Below, in pieces: positions 14,396 to 26,999 of a stretch of 64,000 nucleotides of DNA; positions within the stretch are counted from its first letter, which is position 1; each line of letters opens with the position of its first letter. The DNA is taken from the NCBI GenBank assembly GCA_947179485.1, contig OX359247.1, positions 3,377,060-3,441,059 on the forward strand. Reading direction: 5' to 3'. Below the pieces are notes generated by a model. That model did not search any database. It was not told the DNA's origin and worked only from the letters and a program-made list of their open reading frames with translations. The DNA comes from Allacma fusca (taxonomy: Eukaryota; Arthropoda; Collembola; Symphypleona; Sminthuridae). Both the position numbers and the translations under genes were made by a program.

Positions 14396-15331
14396 CCCTG
14401 GTAGTCTCTATATCCACCTTGTCACGTCCTTAGATTTCTGCCCAGCCAAGAATCAACCTCGTTGTTCCAGTGAAACACTACTGACGTCCAGGAATGTAAT
14501 AAGTAGATACTACTAAACAACCATAAATCCCCGTTTGGAAATTCCAACTCTCAGCTTCCTCCAGTAGTAAGATCACAATGAACTTAAAAAGAAGTAGTAT
14601 ATTACACGATTTCCACAATTTGAGAATTTTTTAATTGAATCCGAAGCATACGCTGGGAAAAATGTCTTTTTTTGGTACTATTCTTGACGAATCTAATTCC
14701 GGACGAATCTATCCACATAGGGAATGTATTCCTGGCGAATCTATTCCGTGGACAGTTGCTCCTGTGAATTTATGAATTTCTATGTATACTGATAGGTCCA
14801 CTCACACCTGAAACAATATGAAGCCTTGGATTGTTTTCGTTATACTTGTAATAATAATCTAACGTAATCGTTAGTGTATGTACTTTTGAGACGGACAGAG
14901 AACTGTCGACAACAGCCTTGGATGAAACAATCATACAGACTGAGTCAGAGTCAACAGAAACCTAGTGAACAGGTGGAAAAAGTTTTCTTCCCAGCATGTA
15001 AAGGGTTTCAGTATTATCTCTCTGATGAGGGTGGGAGATTCCTTAGGGTTTGTCTCGAGCCGTATGTATGACGAAGATCCCATGGGCACTGTGCTCAGTT
15101 CCTCTCACCTCTTTGGAGTTCTTACCTGTACCGTCCATCTGACTGTATGAAGCTCAGTTGAGTATGACTGACTGTGTGTGTATAAACATGTCCATACATA
15201 TAATATGTTCGTGTTTGGAATACTCCTCAAGATCGTATAGCGCTATTGCGTGCATGGCAAATTGGAGCTCATACTCAAGAGGGTATGTGTGCGAGGGAAT
15301 ATAGTTCATGCTAAATGCAACTGTAGGATTA

Positions 15332-15351
15332 AGTGTGTGTGTGTGTGTGTG
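15332..15351. repeat. (GT)n microsatellite
   Basis: About ten GT dinucleotides in a row. A similar interrupted GT tract lies at 17317-17335 and a GA tract at 16647-16662. Confidence 0.9.
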
Positions 15352-18300
15352 GACTTGTAGCAAGGATGCACTTCCCATCCGCTCTCAGTTCTCAGAAATA
15401 AATGGGCTTGAGAGCAGTAGTAGATGTGTAAGTATGTATGTATGTAGGTATATGAGCGGACGGAGGAGTAATGACAGAAGTATATATGTGAGCGTAACAA
15501 GATCCGTACAATTGTCTGTGGTATGAAGTGCGGCGTAAAACAAGAATAATTTCCCTCTTTCGGTCGTCTCATTCAAGTAAAGATGTTACAGATAACACAC
15601 ATTGGGTTGTTTGTTGTGGTAGAGCCTCCACCTGCAACAAGTCCATAGATGTTCCTGTACATACATATGCTGTTCCAGTGTTTATTCAATTTTCTATATA
15701 GGAGTTCTTTCCCATGGTAGGATATATTCTTAGTCATGATATAACCCCATACTCAGAACATGTGTCGTCGAAGAATGAGCCGTTTAGAATTTTTCCACCT
15801 GAAAATAATTACTTGAACGATTTCATTCATCCTGGGATTCTTCTAGAAGCTAAATTATCAGCTCCTGTACGCTAAGGAGCACTTGTTGCGGGTTATATGG
15901 TTAATGCGCCCATTATGGCGGCACAGGTCCCTCTCTCTCGTCTGTTTGGGGAAGTGACTCCTATACATAGAAGCAAATACAGACTTGTCAATTTGTGTCT
16001 GTTGTGGTGTTGGAATCCTCACCTCAGAATTGCCCCTGAACTATGTAAATACAAACCGTTCAATTAGATATTTTTGTTGAGGATTCTGGATAGAAGGTGA
16101 AATGAACTTTTAATGAGACTCCGTATCTTCGTGTGAGTTGTTGCATCATTGGGAGCTAAAATCCTTCCTAATAATTACTCTCTACTTTTTTTTCCTACAA
16201 AAAAAAACATACATACAAGTGATATTCTTTTTTAAAAAAAAACCCTGTTTGTATTTTCTTACTGGTTCTGAAATATAAGTGGGATTGGAGGAGTAATTAC
16301 CTCCAGGGATGCACTTGAGATGATGGATATACTCCTGGCTGTAGCTTATTTGCTGGCCTTGCTCGTTGAAAGAGTGGAGTTTATGCAAGTGCTGTAAATG
16401 CAGTAATGAGAAAAAAAAGGGAGTCAGGATTGGATTCTTGTTCCAAGTCCCAACCAACCCCATGGAAATGAGCGTCTGCTCACAGTACTTACATTTCCCC
16501 ATGCGTCAAATTTGTATGGACACCCGGAGGCGGAGAGGTTACAATGCAATTAAGGGTGCAACAAGACAGAATCATAACAAAGCTGAAGGCATTTATTTCC
16601 AACTTGAAAAATTCTGAGGTGCGTATCTCTCCGCAGAAAAATTGAGTGAGAGAGAGAGAGAGATGAGGAACTGTTCCTGTGAGTACTGCCACTACATACT
16701 TACATGTGTTCACTCCAAAAATCCTCCGTCTGCACCGGGATATGTTAGTACAGTCATGGGGACTCATTTGAATTTAATACTTGGTAATATTCAATAGTAG
16801 CATTCCAATGAATATTAACGTCTTGAAGCTTTTTAAGGATAAAATTATGCATGGACACCAACCACCACCACCTACAGTCCCCATGTCCATACTCATGAGA
16901 AATGAATGAAAACTGAGCGAAATAGGAAACTAGGGATTTGGCTATGAATACCAATATGGGTACAGGGATTTCAAGAAGGTCCAATACCTATAGGTATCTC
17001 CCAAAAGATGTTTAGCCCCTCGTGCGTTCCCATCTCCTTTCACATGGAAGACTCAGTAGTTGAGAAGGAGATTTAAAAGTCAGATTTTTTTTTACTCCAA
17101 AGGGAATTGTAAAATACCTGAGTCACCGACTCAAAATGTCAAGATGTGCGTATAGTTTCCTATTAAATGTTATTTTGTCCGTGTGGGTATACGGACATAT
17201 GTACATAGGGTATTACAGGGAACGGGGAGAAAACTTCTAATTCTAGTAACAGTCAAGTCTCACTTGCTCAGGAACAACTTAACTCTATGGGCTGCTCTTT
17301 TCGTAGTGCGTGTGTTTGTGTGTGTGTGTGTGTGTTGTGTAGTAGTAGAGGGATGACTACGCATAATGCGTGTGGAGCAGTGCCTTTTGCAAAATACAAG
17401 AGATCTTCATGCTGACTAGATGGTGGGACCTTGAGTCAGACAAGCTATACACGTAGGAATGTATTATATCTATACCTTAAATTACAATACGTCAATTTCC
17501 TCAACACCCTCCTGTGGGGAAGTCATTGTGTAAGAGGATATTCATTATTGCATCGAGTTTTTTTATTCCTCTCCCGGCGAACAACTTAAATATTGCATGC
17601 ATAAGTAGCTATAGCACAATAACGGCATGACAGGACAAAGTAATCCTTTCGGTGACTTGACTTTTGTTCTTAGCCAGAATGGATACAAGGAATAAGGTAA
17701 TTAGGGTGAACTCCTCATGTAAAAGTAAAATCTGAGAATGTGTGTGAAACCTTTGATTCCCTTACGTTCAAGTACAGTCTGAACTCACTTACAATGAGGG
17801 GATCAGTGTATTGACAGTCCGTGTATTATTATAGCAGGGTAAGGTACATGTGTAGATACATATATGGAAAGATCACAGTCTTTGACATGAGTCATTCCTG
17901 CATTTATTTGTGTCAGGTGTATTTAGTAAATAAACAAAACCTTTGCGGTTCTCATCCATATATGAATCCACTTACTAGTACTATCCCAAGTCTTTCTACT
18001 CTTGCACTTTGAGTTCTTGAACTACACTTTTCAATATATTTTATTTGATGTAATAGTGCCTGTCACATATCACACTTTCGCTGGGTGTAAGAGACCCCTT
18101 TAAAATTGTAGCTGCTCCTTGGGGGAAGAGGTATTTGAGTAGATTCCCCTCCGTAGTCCAAGACAGTGCTAATTTTTCCAACAGGAGTTTTCCCATTGCA
18201 AGACTCTATTAGTTACATGCTCCGGGATGGAGGGTTTTAAAAACATTGTTTTTATATGGAGACGTCCACGTGTTACACGGGGATGTGAGGGATAGTACAC

Positions 18301-21300
18301 TCTACATATGTGCACTTGCAGTCCTCCACATATGTATTATAAATATGGAGACTCATTTCACTTAAAAGTCAGTCTAACGACACGTGCAGCCTGTAAAGAG
18401 AACTTTGTGGGATATTTTGATTGCAAATCAATTTTATCGCCAACCTAAAGCCTTCAAACTCTCGGAGTAAAGATTGTTTTTTCTGACAAGATGTGAGAGC
18501 CAGTACCTCGAAATGTTATTTTGCCACAAATGATCTCCTTTGTTTACATGTCATTTCCCCTGTTAAATCTAGTTATTTTAAAGGGAAATTCCTACGCCTA
18601 TAGATTTTGCCCCAACATGTACATATACGTAGATACATCAGATTTATTTGGAAGTTACCAATCAATTCTGCGCATACATACATAATTACATAAACCGACT
18701 TTTGGGTTTCCACTCAATGTTTACTGGGAAGCTACAAAAAAAAATCTGACAGTCACTTGCCCTGAAAATCCTTGAAGTAGGAGAAAAAAAACTTGTAGAA
18801 GCTAGAAAGACGTGAATAAACTTTCGTTCAGATGCTATACTATGATAGGAACTGTGTATACTGTAGGCTACTACTGCCCAAAGAATCTTAGAAGGATACA
18901 CTTGACGTAACATTTTGTCTTATAATCCTGGGAGTAATAAAACCCAGACGGATATTTATCAAACAACATTGAATTAATTGGGAGAAAAAATCAGACTCAA
19001 TGAACATTCAAGCATCCTCGTGGAAACAGCAGACAGTTCACAATTTCTCCTCCTAGAGTTTGACTCTAGAGTAATTTAAGTAGCTAATACTACCAAGGTT
19101 CGCATGCTCTCCGAGCATGAAACCATAAAATTTTGTCCGTCCATGAGGGCTGTTAAAATTAACAATTTGTTAATTCAAATTTAATGGCTTGCTTACATTA
19201 AATAGGTCAAGATTGCTAATTTTAAAATGTGCTCCCCATCCACAGAGAGTCAACATTTGTTTAGATGCATTCAGAGGCTGACAATAAGCATTTTCCCCTC
19301 TATGCTAAAACAAATCTTGGGAGGAAAAAAAAACCTTTATGGAAAGCCTGTCAGGTGTGAAAAGTATTAAATGATTCATTTAGATATGGCCTTACCCTAT
19401 TCATTACAATTGTGCATTAGAATGTGATCCCTGATAAAAGCACATGTGATTAAAAGGATTTCCATTAATTATAAAAAATGAGCTTTAAATTCCAAGAAGC
19501 ATTTTCCAGGAGAATTAAATTCGGCTAAAATCCAAAAGTACCGTGGACCTCTCTTTACTATTACACAGTAATTTGTTTCAAAAAAACAAACATGTGCTCT
19601 ACCATTAATCATGAAAGGATATGTGGAGAAGAAATGAGCTGAAGGAATCTTGTTGCACCACATATGTATATCTACATACATACATAATGTACATAGGATC
19701 CTATACTTTAAGCTATGACGATGATGTTAAACAGACTGTCAGATTCCTGTCAGAAAAATATTTCTCCTCGTGTTTTTGAAATTCTCAACCCATCAGACTC
19801 TCCGGAGCTGCATGACCACTCTTGACAAATGCACCCCGCTGAGATAGCCTACTGTTGACAACATCTTCTGGTATGATTTCCTTCAACCTGAATTTATTTC
19901 TTGGGAAAGAAATACGGATTTTTATAGAATTCTGCAGAACTTCATCATCCATTCTCCTTCTTTTTTTTTCACTTGATCATTCATTCTGATTGTGTTCTCC
20001 CAATCCTTCCAAACCACAACCGCCTTTGATTCTGAATTGTGACAAAAAGGTATAAAGGGGGAGGGGAGGCTTCGAAATTCCCATACAGCTGAGAGGACCA
20101 ACGTAATATTTTGAATTCCTTCCTTTACTTTTACTTGCTGATAAATTGACGATGAGATAATTTGCAAATGGCAATCCCCCATTTAAAAGTATTGACTTGA
20201 GTGAAGGGATTACAATAGGAGTCCAAAGTTCAATATAAAGACAGAGGATCAAGTCCAAGGTCCAAATTTTTCTGGCTTTCAAATTGACACAAAATAAAAA
20301 ATGTAACCCTTTCCAGAAGATCCTCACATTTGAATTGATAGATCCAGTTGAGAATCCTTTCCCCAGGAATTGAATAATTTTCAGGGAAGATGGAGATAAG
20401 TAAAGAAATAATTTGACAGAAGCAGACACTCATCGCCTGTCTCTTACCTGGCAGGGAGCTTTTTTTTTCTTCTTCTTCTCTTGAGTCTCCACTTCCTTAT
20501 CCTCTCGGAAGAGGTGAGTTGTGGATGCATTAAAATGAGAGGACAGTCAGTAAGCGTTAAATTCCTGGGAGGGAGGAATTTTCCCATTGAGAACAGCATG
20601 ATTTTGAGGTCAATTTAGTCTTGCTGTAGACAGACCGGTCAGTGTGGAACATCTGAGGGAAGTAAGAGTGTAATGTGGTTTGCGTATCTGAACGGCTGTC
20701 AGTGCAGTCTATTAACCGTGGCGAATGCTGTAAAAATCAATGCTGTAGGTAGACTGGCTTCCTCACAAGAGAGTCTTTTGGACGGGGGTTGGGATCTGAG
20801 ACTCATTTTCCAATAAAATCCAGCGTGAGTAAAAGATGTGCATATTAGGAAATAAGTGTTAATATCTCTTGGGCCCGTCGATGATGCCTCTGACCCTATG
20901 TGGCAGGTGACGGGTAGCGTGCTCATAAAATCTTCTGTCTGATATTTTACCGCTCTCCCAAAACTTTGATCAGGGAATGACTCTCAGGATTTCGTAATTT
21001 ACAGCCTCCTTTTCCCCAACTCGTTTCATTTTGTCCTTATACTGTACATAGTTTGTCTTGTTTTTTTTTCTTCCTGGACTCATATGTATATAATGGAGGT
21101 TCAATGATGCATAAAGGGAAGAGTACAAGAGATGACGGGTGGAAAGGATAATTATGGATGTTAAATCCTAAGCCTGCCAATACTCTGGGGGTTGTGTGTA
21201 AATTTCGGGACAATTAGAATTCAAAACATTGTTTTTAACACCGCCATTATATATATACTTGATCCGAGGGAGACAAGGTGGAATTGTAAGGAAATACAGG

Positions 21301-23151
21301 AGCCAATGTATCCTATGGAATTTTTAAAGGGGGGAACCATTGACATGGATGTAATTATGTATGTATGCACCTCAGGAGTTATTATTTGCTGGAACTCTCA
21401 CAAAATGATTACTCTCCCTTGTCATGTTCCTCTGTGCCATTCATCATTCCGGATTTTATGTTGGGTATACAGCTCGCTATTAACTCTTAATCAAATAATT
21501 CCGTCTTTTCCCTCCCTTATCAATTATGCTCCCAAGGTACGCGCAAACACTGTCATGCAGGTGTGCAGAGATGGGAGAGAACTCGTTTCCAAAAGGTTTG
21601 ACTTCATAATGACGGAATTTTGTTTTTTTTTTACACATGTGCGTAAATCAAGCACCCTGAGTTAATAAGGGTCAACTTTCAGGAAGCTGTTGGGAGTGAA
21701 ATTTAACCAGGAATTCCATCATTTTCTAATGGTATAGTATTTCCAGGTTCTTACGACTCTACATATGTATCTATGTATCTATGTACGAACGTGCGAACCC
21801 CATTCAAATGTATATCTTAAATAATTATGTATATGTTTTATTCATATGTGCCTCCTCATTTCCTACTAGTTTCGAGAGTGTATGTCAGTTCTCAGTGGGA
21901 AGGAAGAGTTGTATAGGCTGGAAGGAGCATATATTCGCGTTATTTATTTTAGCATATGGAGTTGTAGCGTGTTCGGAATATTATTTACGGAAGGAACAGT
22001 ATAAATACAGTAAAAGAATTTAGGAATCATATTTGCCAGCGCCTTAAAACACGGGTCCGTCCTGGAATTTCAATAAAACATTTTGCCTTACGAAGAAAAC
22101 AATGCGAATCCCATATATGGTGTATTGCTGGGACGTGCTGAGGATTAAATGGGGAAGTTGAAGCTTCTGAGAAATAAAATGATTTGGGTTTTAGTTTCTG
22201 CGGCACTCATCTCTTCTCTAATCCTTTCTCCTTCCTGACAGGGTGCATTTGTCCAGGAGGGATGTTTCTGAAGGATGAAATATGTGTTAGAATTCAAAAA
22301 GACTCAAGTTTCAATTACCATTAGAGGTATCATTACCCTGAGTGTCTGAGTTGGGAAAATATTTTGCGTTATTAAATAATTTTTATATTACAATATTAAT
22401 GATGAGCTTCGAATGATAAATAAATAATGAGTTCCCTTTGAAATCCCTTTTGAGCTGGGTGTGTTTAGCAGTTGTGGACTCAATATCGGCAACTGACAAA
22501 AAGAATTCCCAGTATTTTTTACTATAGCTTGAGAATACCCAGAGCTTATCTTTATTTAAAGGAATCAAATAGGAAATGTAAGAGTAAATTATGTTAAAAT
22601 ATATGTATAATGTTGAGAAATAATTCCTGAAGATTTTTGACCGAGGTCAATTTTAAATTCTGGAATGTTTTATTTTCCCTCAAATATCTATATCTTTGAT
22701 ATAATCTTCAACTCTTACACTAAAGCAATCAAAATGAGTCAGAAAAATACAGATATGATTATACTATATATGTCCAAACGAATAATAGTTATTATTACTG
22801 TTCAAGAAGTGAAGGGCTACTTCCAGGAACTTAAACTTTCTTGTGCTCAAATCTTGGAAGAAATCAGCAATCCAAAGCAAAACATATTACAGAGTCAAAA
22901 ATGATGGATGAGAGCGGAGATGCATTTGTAAATCAAGGACAGTTACTTACCCTTTAATGATTCTGATGAAGAGCTGACTAAATAAAAAATGGCTCCATTT
23001 TTTCAATGAAAAATAATTACATAATCTTCCATTATTATTTCCGCGCTCGTGAAATAGACCGGGGATATACTCGTGCAAACTTCTATCAATGAGACGTGGC
23101 TTCATCGAATTAAACAATAATGATTTTAGCTTTCAAATGTTGGATTTTTTA

Positions 23152-24559
23152 TTAAGGGGACGTGCATAAATAACGTTTCATATTCCCGGGGGGGGAGGGG
23201 GTTTTAGGGTTGATGATTTTTGCATACTGCAGGGGGGTGGGGGTAATTTCACTGATGACGTTGCACTGAATTTAGGACACATGAAGCAATAAATAACTTT
23301 AAATGTAACAGGTTTTAATTAAATGATTGTAGATACAGAGAATCAAATACAAAAATCCACACGGGGACCAATAACAAAAATCATCGCTACGCGATAATTT
23401 GAGGCTTCGCGTAGGGTGGCGTCAGCCACCGCCGTCAAAGGATAAATTTTCGTTTTTTTTTCGAAATTTCAAGAATTTTTTTAGAAAAAACTATCGGACC
23501 GATTTCAACGAAATATACAGTAGTCATTACTACTTACATAAGCTATATTCACAAAAAGTTTCATTGAAATCGATTTAGTAGTTTTAGAGATAACAGTCAT
23601 TTTAATCATTTCATTCATAACAGTCCAAAATTTCATGAATTGTTTTCGGAAAAACTATTTGGCCGATTTCAACCAAATACGAACTCAGCCTTACTTTTGA
23701 TACAAGTAGTGTCCATAAAAACGTTCATTGAAATCGGTTCAGTAGTTTTAGCGTAATCGTGCGGAGGGACACGCGGACATACGGACGTACGGACAAGGCT
23801 ATTTTACTAGGGGGCTGACGCCAACCTAAAAATATAACAATAAGTTCGTTATAACAATTATTTACTACACGTGAGCACATTCATGAACATGTTTCTACAA
23901 AAACGTTCTACAACTCTCCTTTCTTGTCCACTTCTTTTTCAACTTGAGAATATTTCATCTTCCGCTGGTAACGCTTTTCAGCTTCATCGTCACTCATTGG
24001 ATGATTTTCCAAATACATCAATCGGCACATTTTTTAATTCCCGGAGCCGGTACGTTTGGGCAATCCTGTTTTTCGTGGAAACGACTGGCACAGCTCCAGC
24101 AAACTGAGTCGAAAAGCAGAAAGCTAAATACAACCTGCAGTTCACCCCTGGTTAGTTTAGACCGGAATTTCTTCTCATACTTCGAAATTGTCTGACCAGC
24201 ATTTAATCCATTAACTTCTCCACTGCATTTGTCTGTTATTCAAAGCTATCAAATTCGATTTTCTACGGTTTCTGTCCCGGAGGATTTGCCGGACACACCG
24301 ATTCAAGTTATAGACGACATTGCTGATTGGATTCAGAGTGAGATTACAGATAAAGATGATGATTAGTATGCATTTTTGCAATAAAAAATTAATAAAAGGT
24401 GCGTGAATTTAAAAAAACTTAGTTTTTACGGGTACTTAATCATGATGACGTATATAGGGGAGGGGGGGTTCTGACATAGTGACGGTGTGATGACAACAGG
24501 GGGGGGGTAGGGTCCAAAACTTGCGTAAAAATGAAACGTTATTTATGCATGCCCCCTAA
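23152..24559. mobile_element. Decayed DNA transposon with long inverted ends
   Basis: The ends are imperfect inverted repeats of about 29 bp that share GCATAAATAACGTTTCAT (left 23164-23181, right complement 24531-24548). Beyond this core the outer bases read AGGGG on the left and GGGGG on the right complement, each next to a TA, so a TA duplication is possible. G-rich tracts lie just inside both ends (about 23188-23241 and 24465-24515). Inside is a probable coding relic on the plus strand: about 24265-24366 reads VPEDLPDTPIQVIDDIADW and then a stop, followed by AATAAAA-type signals. No transposase catalytic motif is visible, so the superfamily is unknown. A second element (23414-23826) is nested in it. 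It lies directly downstream of the receptor gene ending at 24620. Confidence 0.7.
23414..23826. mobile_element. Nested 413-bp TA-flanked inverted-repeat element
   Basis: Left end GGGTGGCGTCAGCCACC and right end complement GGTTGGCGTCAGCCCCC match at 15 of 17 positions, and TA dinucleotides flank both sides (23412-23413 and 23827-23828), as expected for a Tc1/mariner-like insertion. It has no coding capacity. Two diverged copies of a segment of about 110 bp (about 23487-23600 and 23654-23765) lie inside, each ending in a GTTCAGTAGTTTTAG-like line. It interrupts the larger element at 23152-24559 and is therefore the younger insertion. Confidence 0.6.
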
Positions 24560-24619
24560 CATAACTTCTGTAATAATTATATCTTAACACTGATATTGGT
24601 TACCTCCAAACATATCATT

Positions 24620-26668
24620 TTAGGGAGTTTCTACTTGGAGGGATTTCTTATTCCCACAATGCCCCAAATAATTATTGATAATTGTACTGGAAGAAATCCC
24701 CATCAATGTTTTAATTTCAACCATGAACACTACCACAGAGACGAAACAAAGACAGATCCAAGTACTCATAATTGCTCCAATGTGACGTGTATTTAGAGGA
24801 AAGACATGTTTCTCAAAATTCCCAATCAAATTTTGAAGTTTTTCCATAAGGGATGTAACAGGAGGGTCTGGATTAAATGTTCCCAAGTCTCCAGACACGT
24901 TTCCGCCAGGCTGATGCTCCCACTCACGAAGGAGCCACTTCCTCCCGGTTTTTTTATGAGTGTCCAAGACCTGCTCCTTCAATTTGGACAATACCCCACT
25001 GTCCCTCACCATCCCCACAATGGTGTTCCAAGCCTCTGTGTAAATAGAATTTCTCTGGAAAGCAAGTCCCAAGTACATGGGGTCATGGTTCATGATGCTG
25101 GAAGTGACCAGCCCAGGGTAGAAATTTGAGCGGATAGTAGCATTACGAGCAATAGTGAAGTCAATGTAGCTTTCGAAACCGATACAGACGGTGTTTGATT
25201 GAAAAATAGCTCTCACCACACAACTCACAATATTCGGTTCGAGCTCAAATCTTTGGAGTAAATTTTGATGAATTGGATTCCCGGAGGTCTTAAATGTATT
25301 GTAGAGAGAGCTTTTCCAGTAATTGTACACAACTGAGTAGTCCGGACGACTCGCCAGACCCCCCAGATCTGTCGGAGTTTCTTCCTCTACAGGGAATGTG
25401 AGGAACAGATAGAGTTTGTCTTTGTACACGGTGCCCATGATGAGGATACAAAATAACCATAAGGTGAGGATCCTCCGCGTACAAATGACTATCTCGGAGC
25501 CTTGGTCCACAGTCAAACTGTAAATGAGGAAGATGGAGTAGCTCCATCTCTCGGAAGTCCCTAACCTGAGTAAACGTAGGACTTGTTTGTCCTCACTTTT
25601 ATTCTTCCTCAGTTTTTCCTTCCCAGAATTGGTACCTGTGACCAGGACAAATGTGAAAGAGGCCAGGGATGTGGCAGTGAGTACCATCAAAAGCCAGACT
25701 GATCCCTGGAAGGGTCGGATCATCACATCCCATTTGACACTTCTGGGAGGATGGGCTTTGAAAAACACAGGCTGGTCTTGAATGAGGAAATTGGAAAAAT
25801 CCACTAAACCATACCTTGCTGGAGTTAAACGGAGGACAGCGGACTGGTCCACTTTTCGAGTCAACAAGTCTCCCATGATCCCTGTCCAAGTCCCGTTGGG
25901 ATTCTTCCTCCCAGTTCCGCCTTTCGTACCGAAATGATAATTGACTGTGAAATTGAACTGAGAGGAGCAGAGACGGTACATTTCGTAAAACGAGCCCCCT
26001 TTGACGACTCCATCGTTATTTGACATTAAAATTGGAGGGATATGTATCCCAGCCATGTTGACATGAGCACCTCTCAAATTATTTGAAGTTATTTTTTTAT
26101 CACCATCAAAGTTTTGAAGGATTACATCTTGAAAAAAAATCACATTGGATTGGACTCCTGTCATTATGCCAAAGGGATATTTGAGCAGGTGTATTTCCTC
26201 CAGCTCAAAGAATTTTCTAAGATGAGATAGCTGATTGCTTATAAATAGATAAATATCGGATCCGGGCTTCCCTGACAAGGACACTTTTTCTAATACCTTA
26301 CTTTGGCTTGTTGGGAGAGAAATATGTATTATTGTTATTATGGTATTGCACTTTGGAAGAAATCTTCGTGTGGCTTGTTCAGGTATTTGATTTGTCAAAT
26401 TGGATAGGATATTATTTAAGACCAAGGAAGTACTCCAGCTTACTCTTTCATCTCCAAAGGTCGTAGTCCACAGAACTGGGGGGCAATACATTTTAGCTGA
26501 ACCAGAACTTTGAAGGAAAAACAGTGACATTTCTATTGGCTTCAAATCGCTTGACTGGAAATATATTTCGGGTAGACTCCTTCCCCGTTGCACTACTCCC
26601 ATGGAAATCAGTACCACAACTAGGGAGATTTGAAAATTTCCTAGGGGTCGGAAATAGAGAAAAATCAT
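24620..26668 (-). CDS. Ionotropic receptor (IR), intronless, 682 aa
   Basis: This is a variant ionotropic glutamate receptor, a ligand-gated cation channel subunit of the IR family used by protostomes mainly for chemosensation. The start at 26668 is followed by a hydrophobic signal-like segment (residues 12-26). The amino-terminal part (about 35-200) is poorly conserved. A ligand-binding lobe S1 lies at about 200-315 with PARYGLVDFSNF (283-294), where R285 matches the arginine that binds the ligand carboxylate in glutamate receptors. Then come M1 (about 322-344), a pore segment (374-392), a membrane helix (393-415) in which the usual SYTANLAAF signature is degenerate, lobe S2 (about 430-620, with FESYIDFTIARN) and the last membrane helix (630-653). 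The reading frame is open over its whole length with no intron. The degenerate pore signature and intronless structure fit a divergent tuning-type IR rather than a co-receptor such as IR25a, and I cannot assign an orthologue. Confidence 0.88.
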   Translation of the reverse strand: MIFLYFRPLGNFQISLVVVLISMGVVQRGRSLPEIYFQSSDLKPIEMSLFFLQSSGSAKMYCPPVLWTTTFGDERVSWSTSLVLNNILSNLTNQIPEQATRRFLPKCNTIITIIHISLPTSQSKVLEKVSLSGKPGSDIYLFISNQLSHLRKFFELEEIHLLKYPFGIMTGVQSNVIFFQDVILQNFDGDKKITSNNLRGAHVNMAGIHIPPILMSNNDGVVKGGSFYEMYRLCSSQFNFTVNYHFGTKGGTGRKNPNGTWTGIMGDLLTRKVDQSAVLRLTPARYGLVDFSNFLIQDQPVFFKAHPPRSVKWDVMIRPFQGSVWLLMVLTATSLASFTFVLVTGTNSGKEKLRKNKSEDKQVLRLLRLGTSERWSYSIFLIYSLTVDQGSEIVICTRRILTLWLFCILIMGTVYKDKLYLFLTFPVEEETPTDLGGLASRPDYSVVYNYWKSSLYNTFKTSGNPIHQNLLQRFELEPNIVSCVVRAIFQSNTVCIGFESYIDFTIARNATIRSNFYPGLVTSSIMNHDPMYLGLAFQRNSIYTEAWNTIVGMVRDSGVLSKLKEQVLDTHKKTGRKWLLREWEHQPGGNVSGDLGTFNPDPPVTSLMEKLQNLIGNFEKHVFPLNTRHIGAIMSTWICLCFVSVVVFMVEIKTLMGISSSTIINNYLGHCGNKKSLQVETP

Positions 26669-26999
26669 GATATCCTTAATATTGTATGAAACGATGGTTT
26701 GTTAAAAGATTGTTCCAAAACTTCTCTTACAGTAAGCACATGTTACTGTCTATCAGGGACTGGATTTTGGCAAGAAATTTCGAAACTGGGAGTCATAGCA
26801 CGACAGAAAGTAGTGATTACAAATGTATTGCTCGATTGGAACGTTTCTAAATCCCGTTTTGCATAAAGGCACTCATCAAATATTGAAGTATGAGCGATAT
26901 GAATTACATACCTTCAAATGACTCGTTTGATATAAATAATTATTCAAAATCTATAATAATTGGAGCGTGTAGACATTCGGGAATAGAGGCTATTTACAT

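Larger units (their letters stand above)
12758..23151. other. Gene-poor region, no recognised gene
   Basis: No protein family or RNA gene is recognisable. Two unusually long open frames occur close together, 150 codons on the minus strand (19977-20429) and 157 codons on the plus strand (21192-21665). Neither translation looks like a known family and both are rich in residues expected from AT-rich DNA. The region contains GT, TC and GA microsatellites and scattered TACATA/TATGTA palindromes. Confidence 0.5.
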
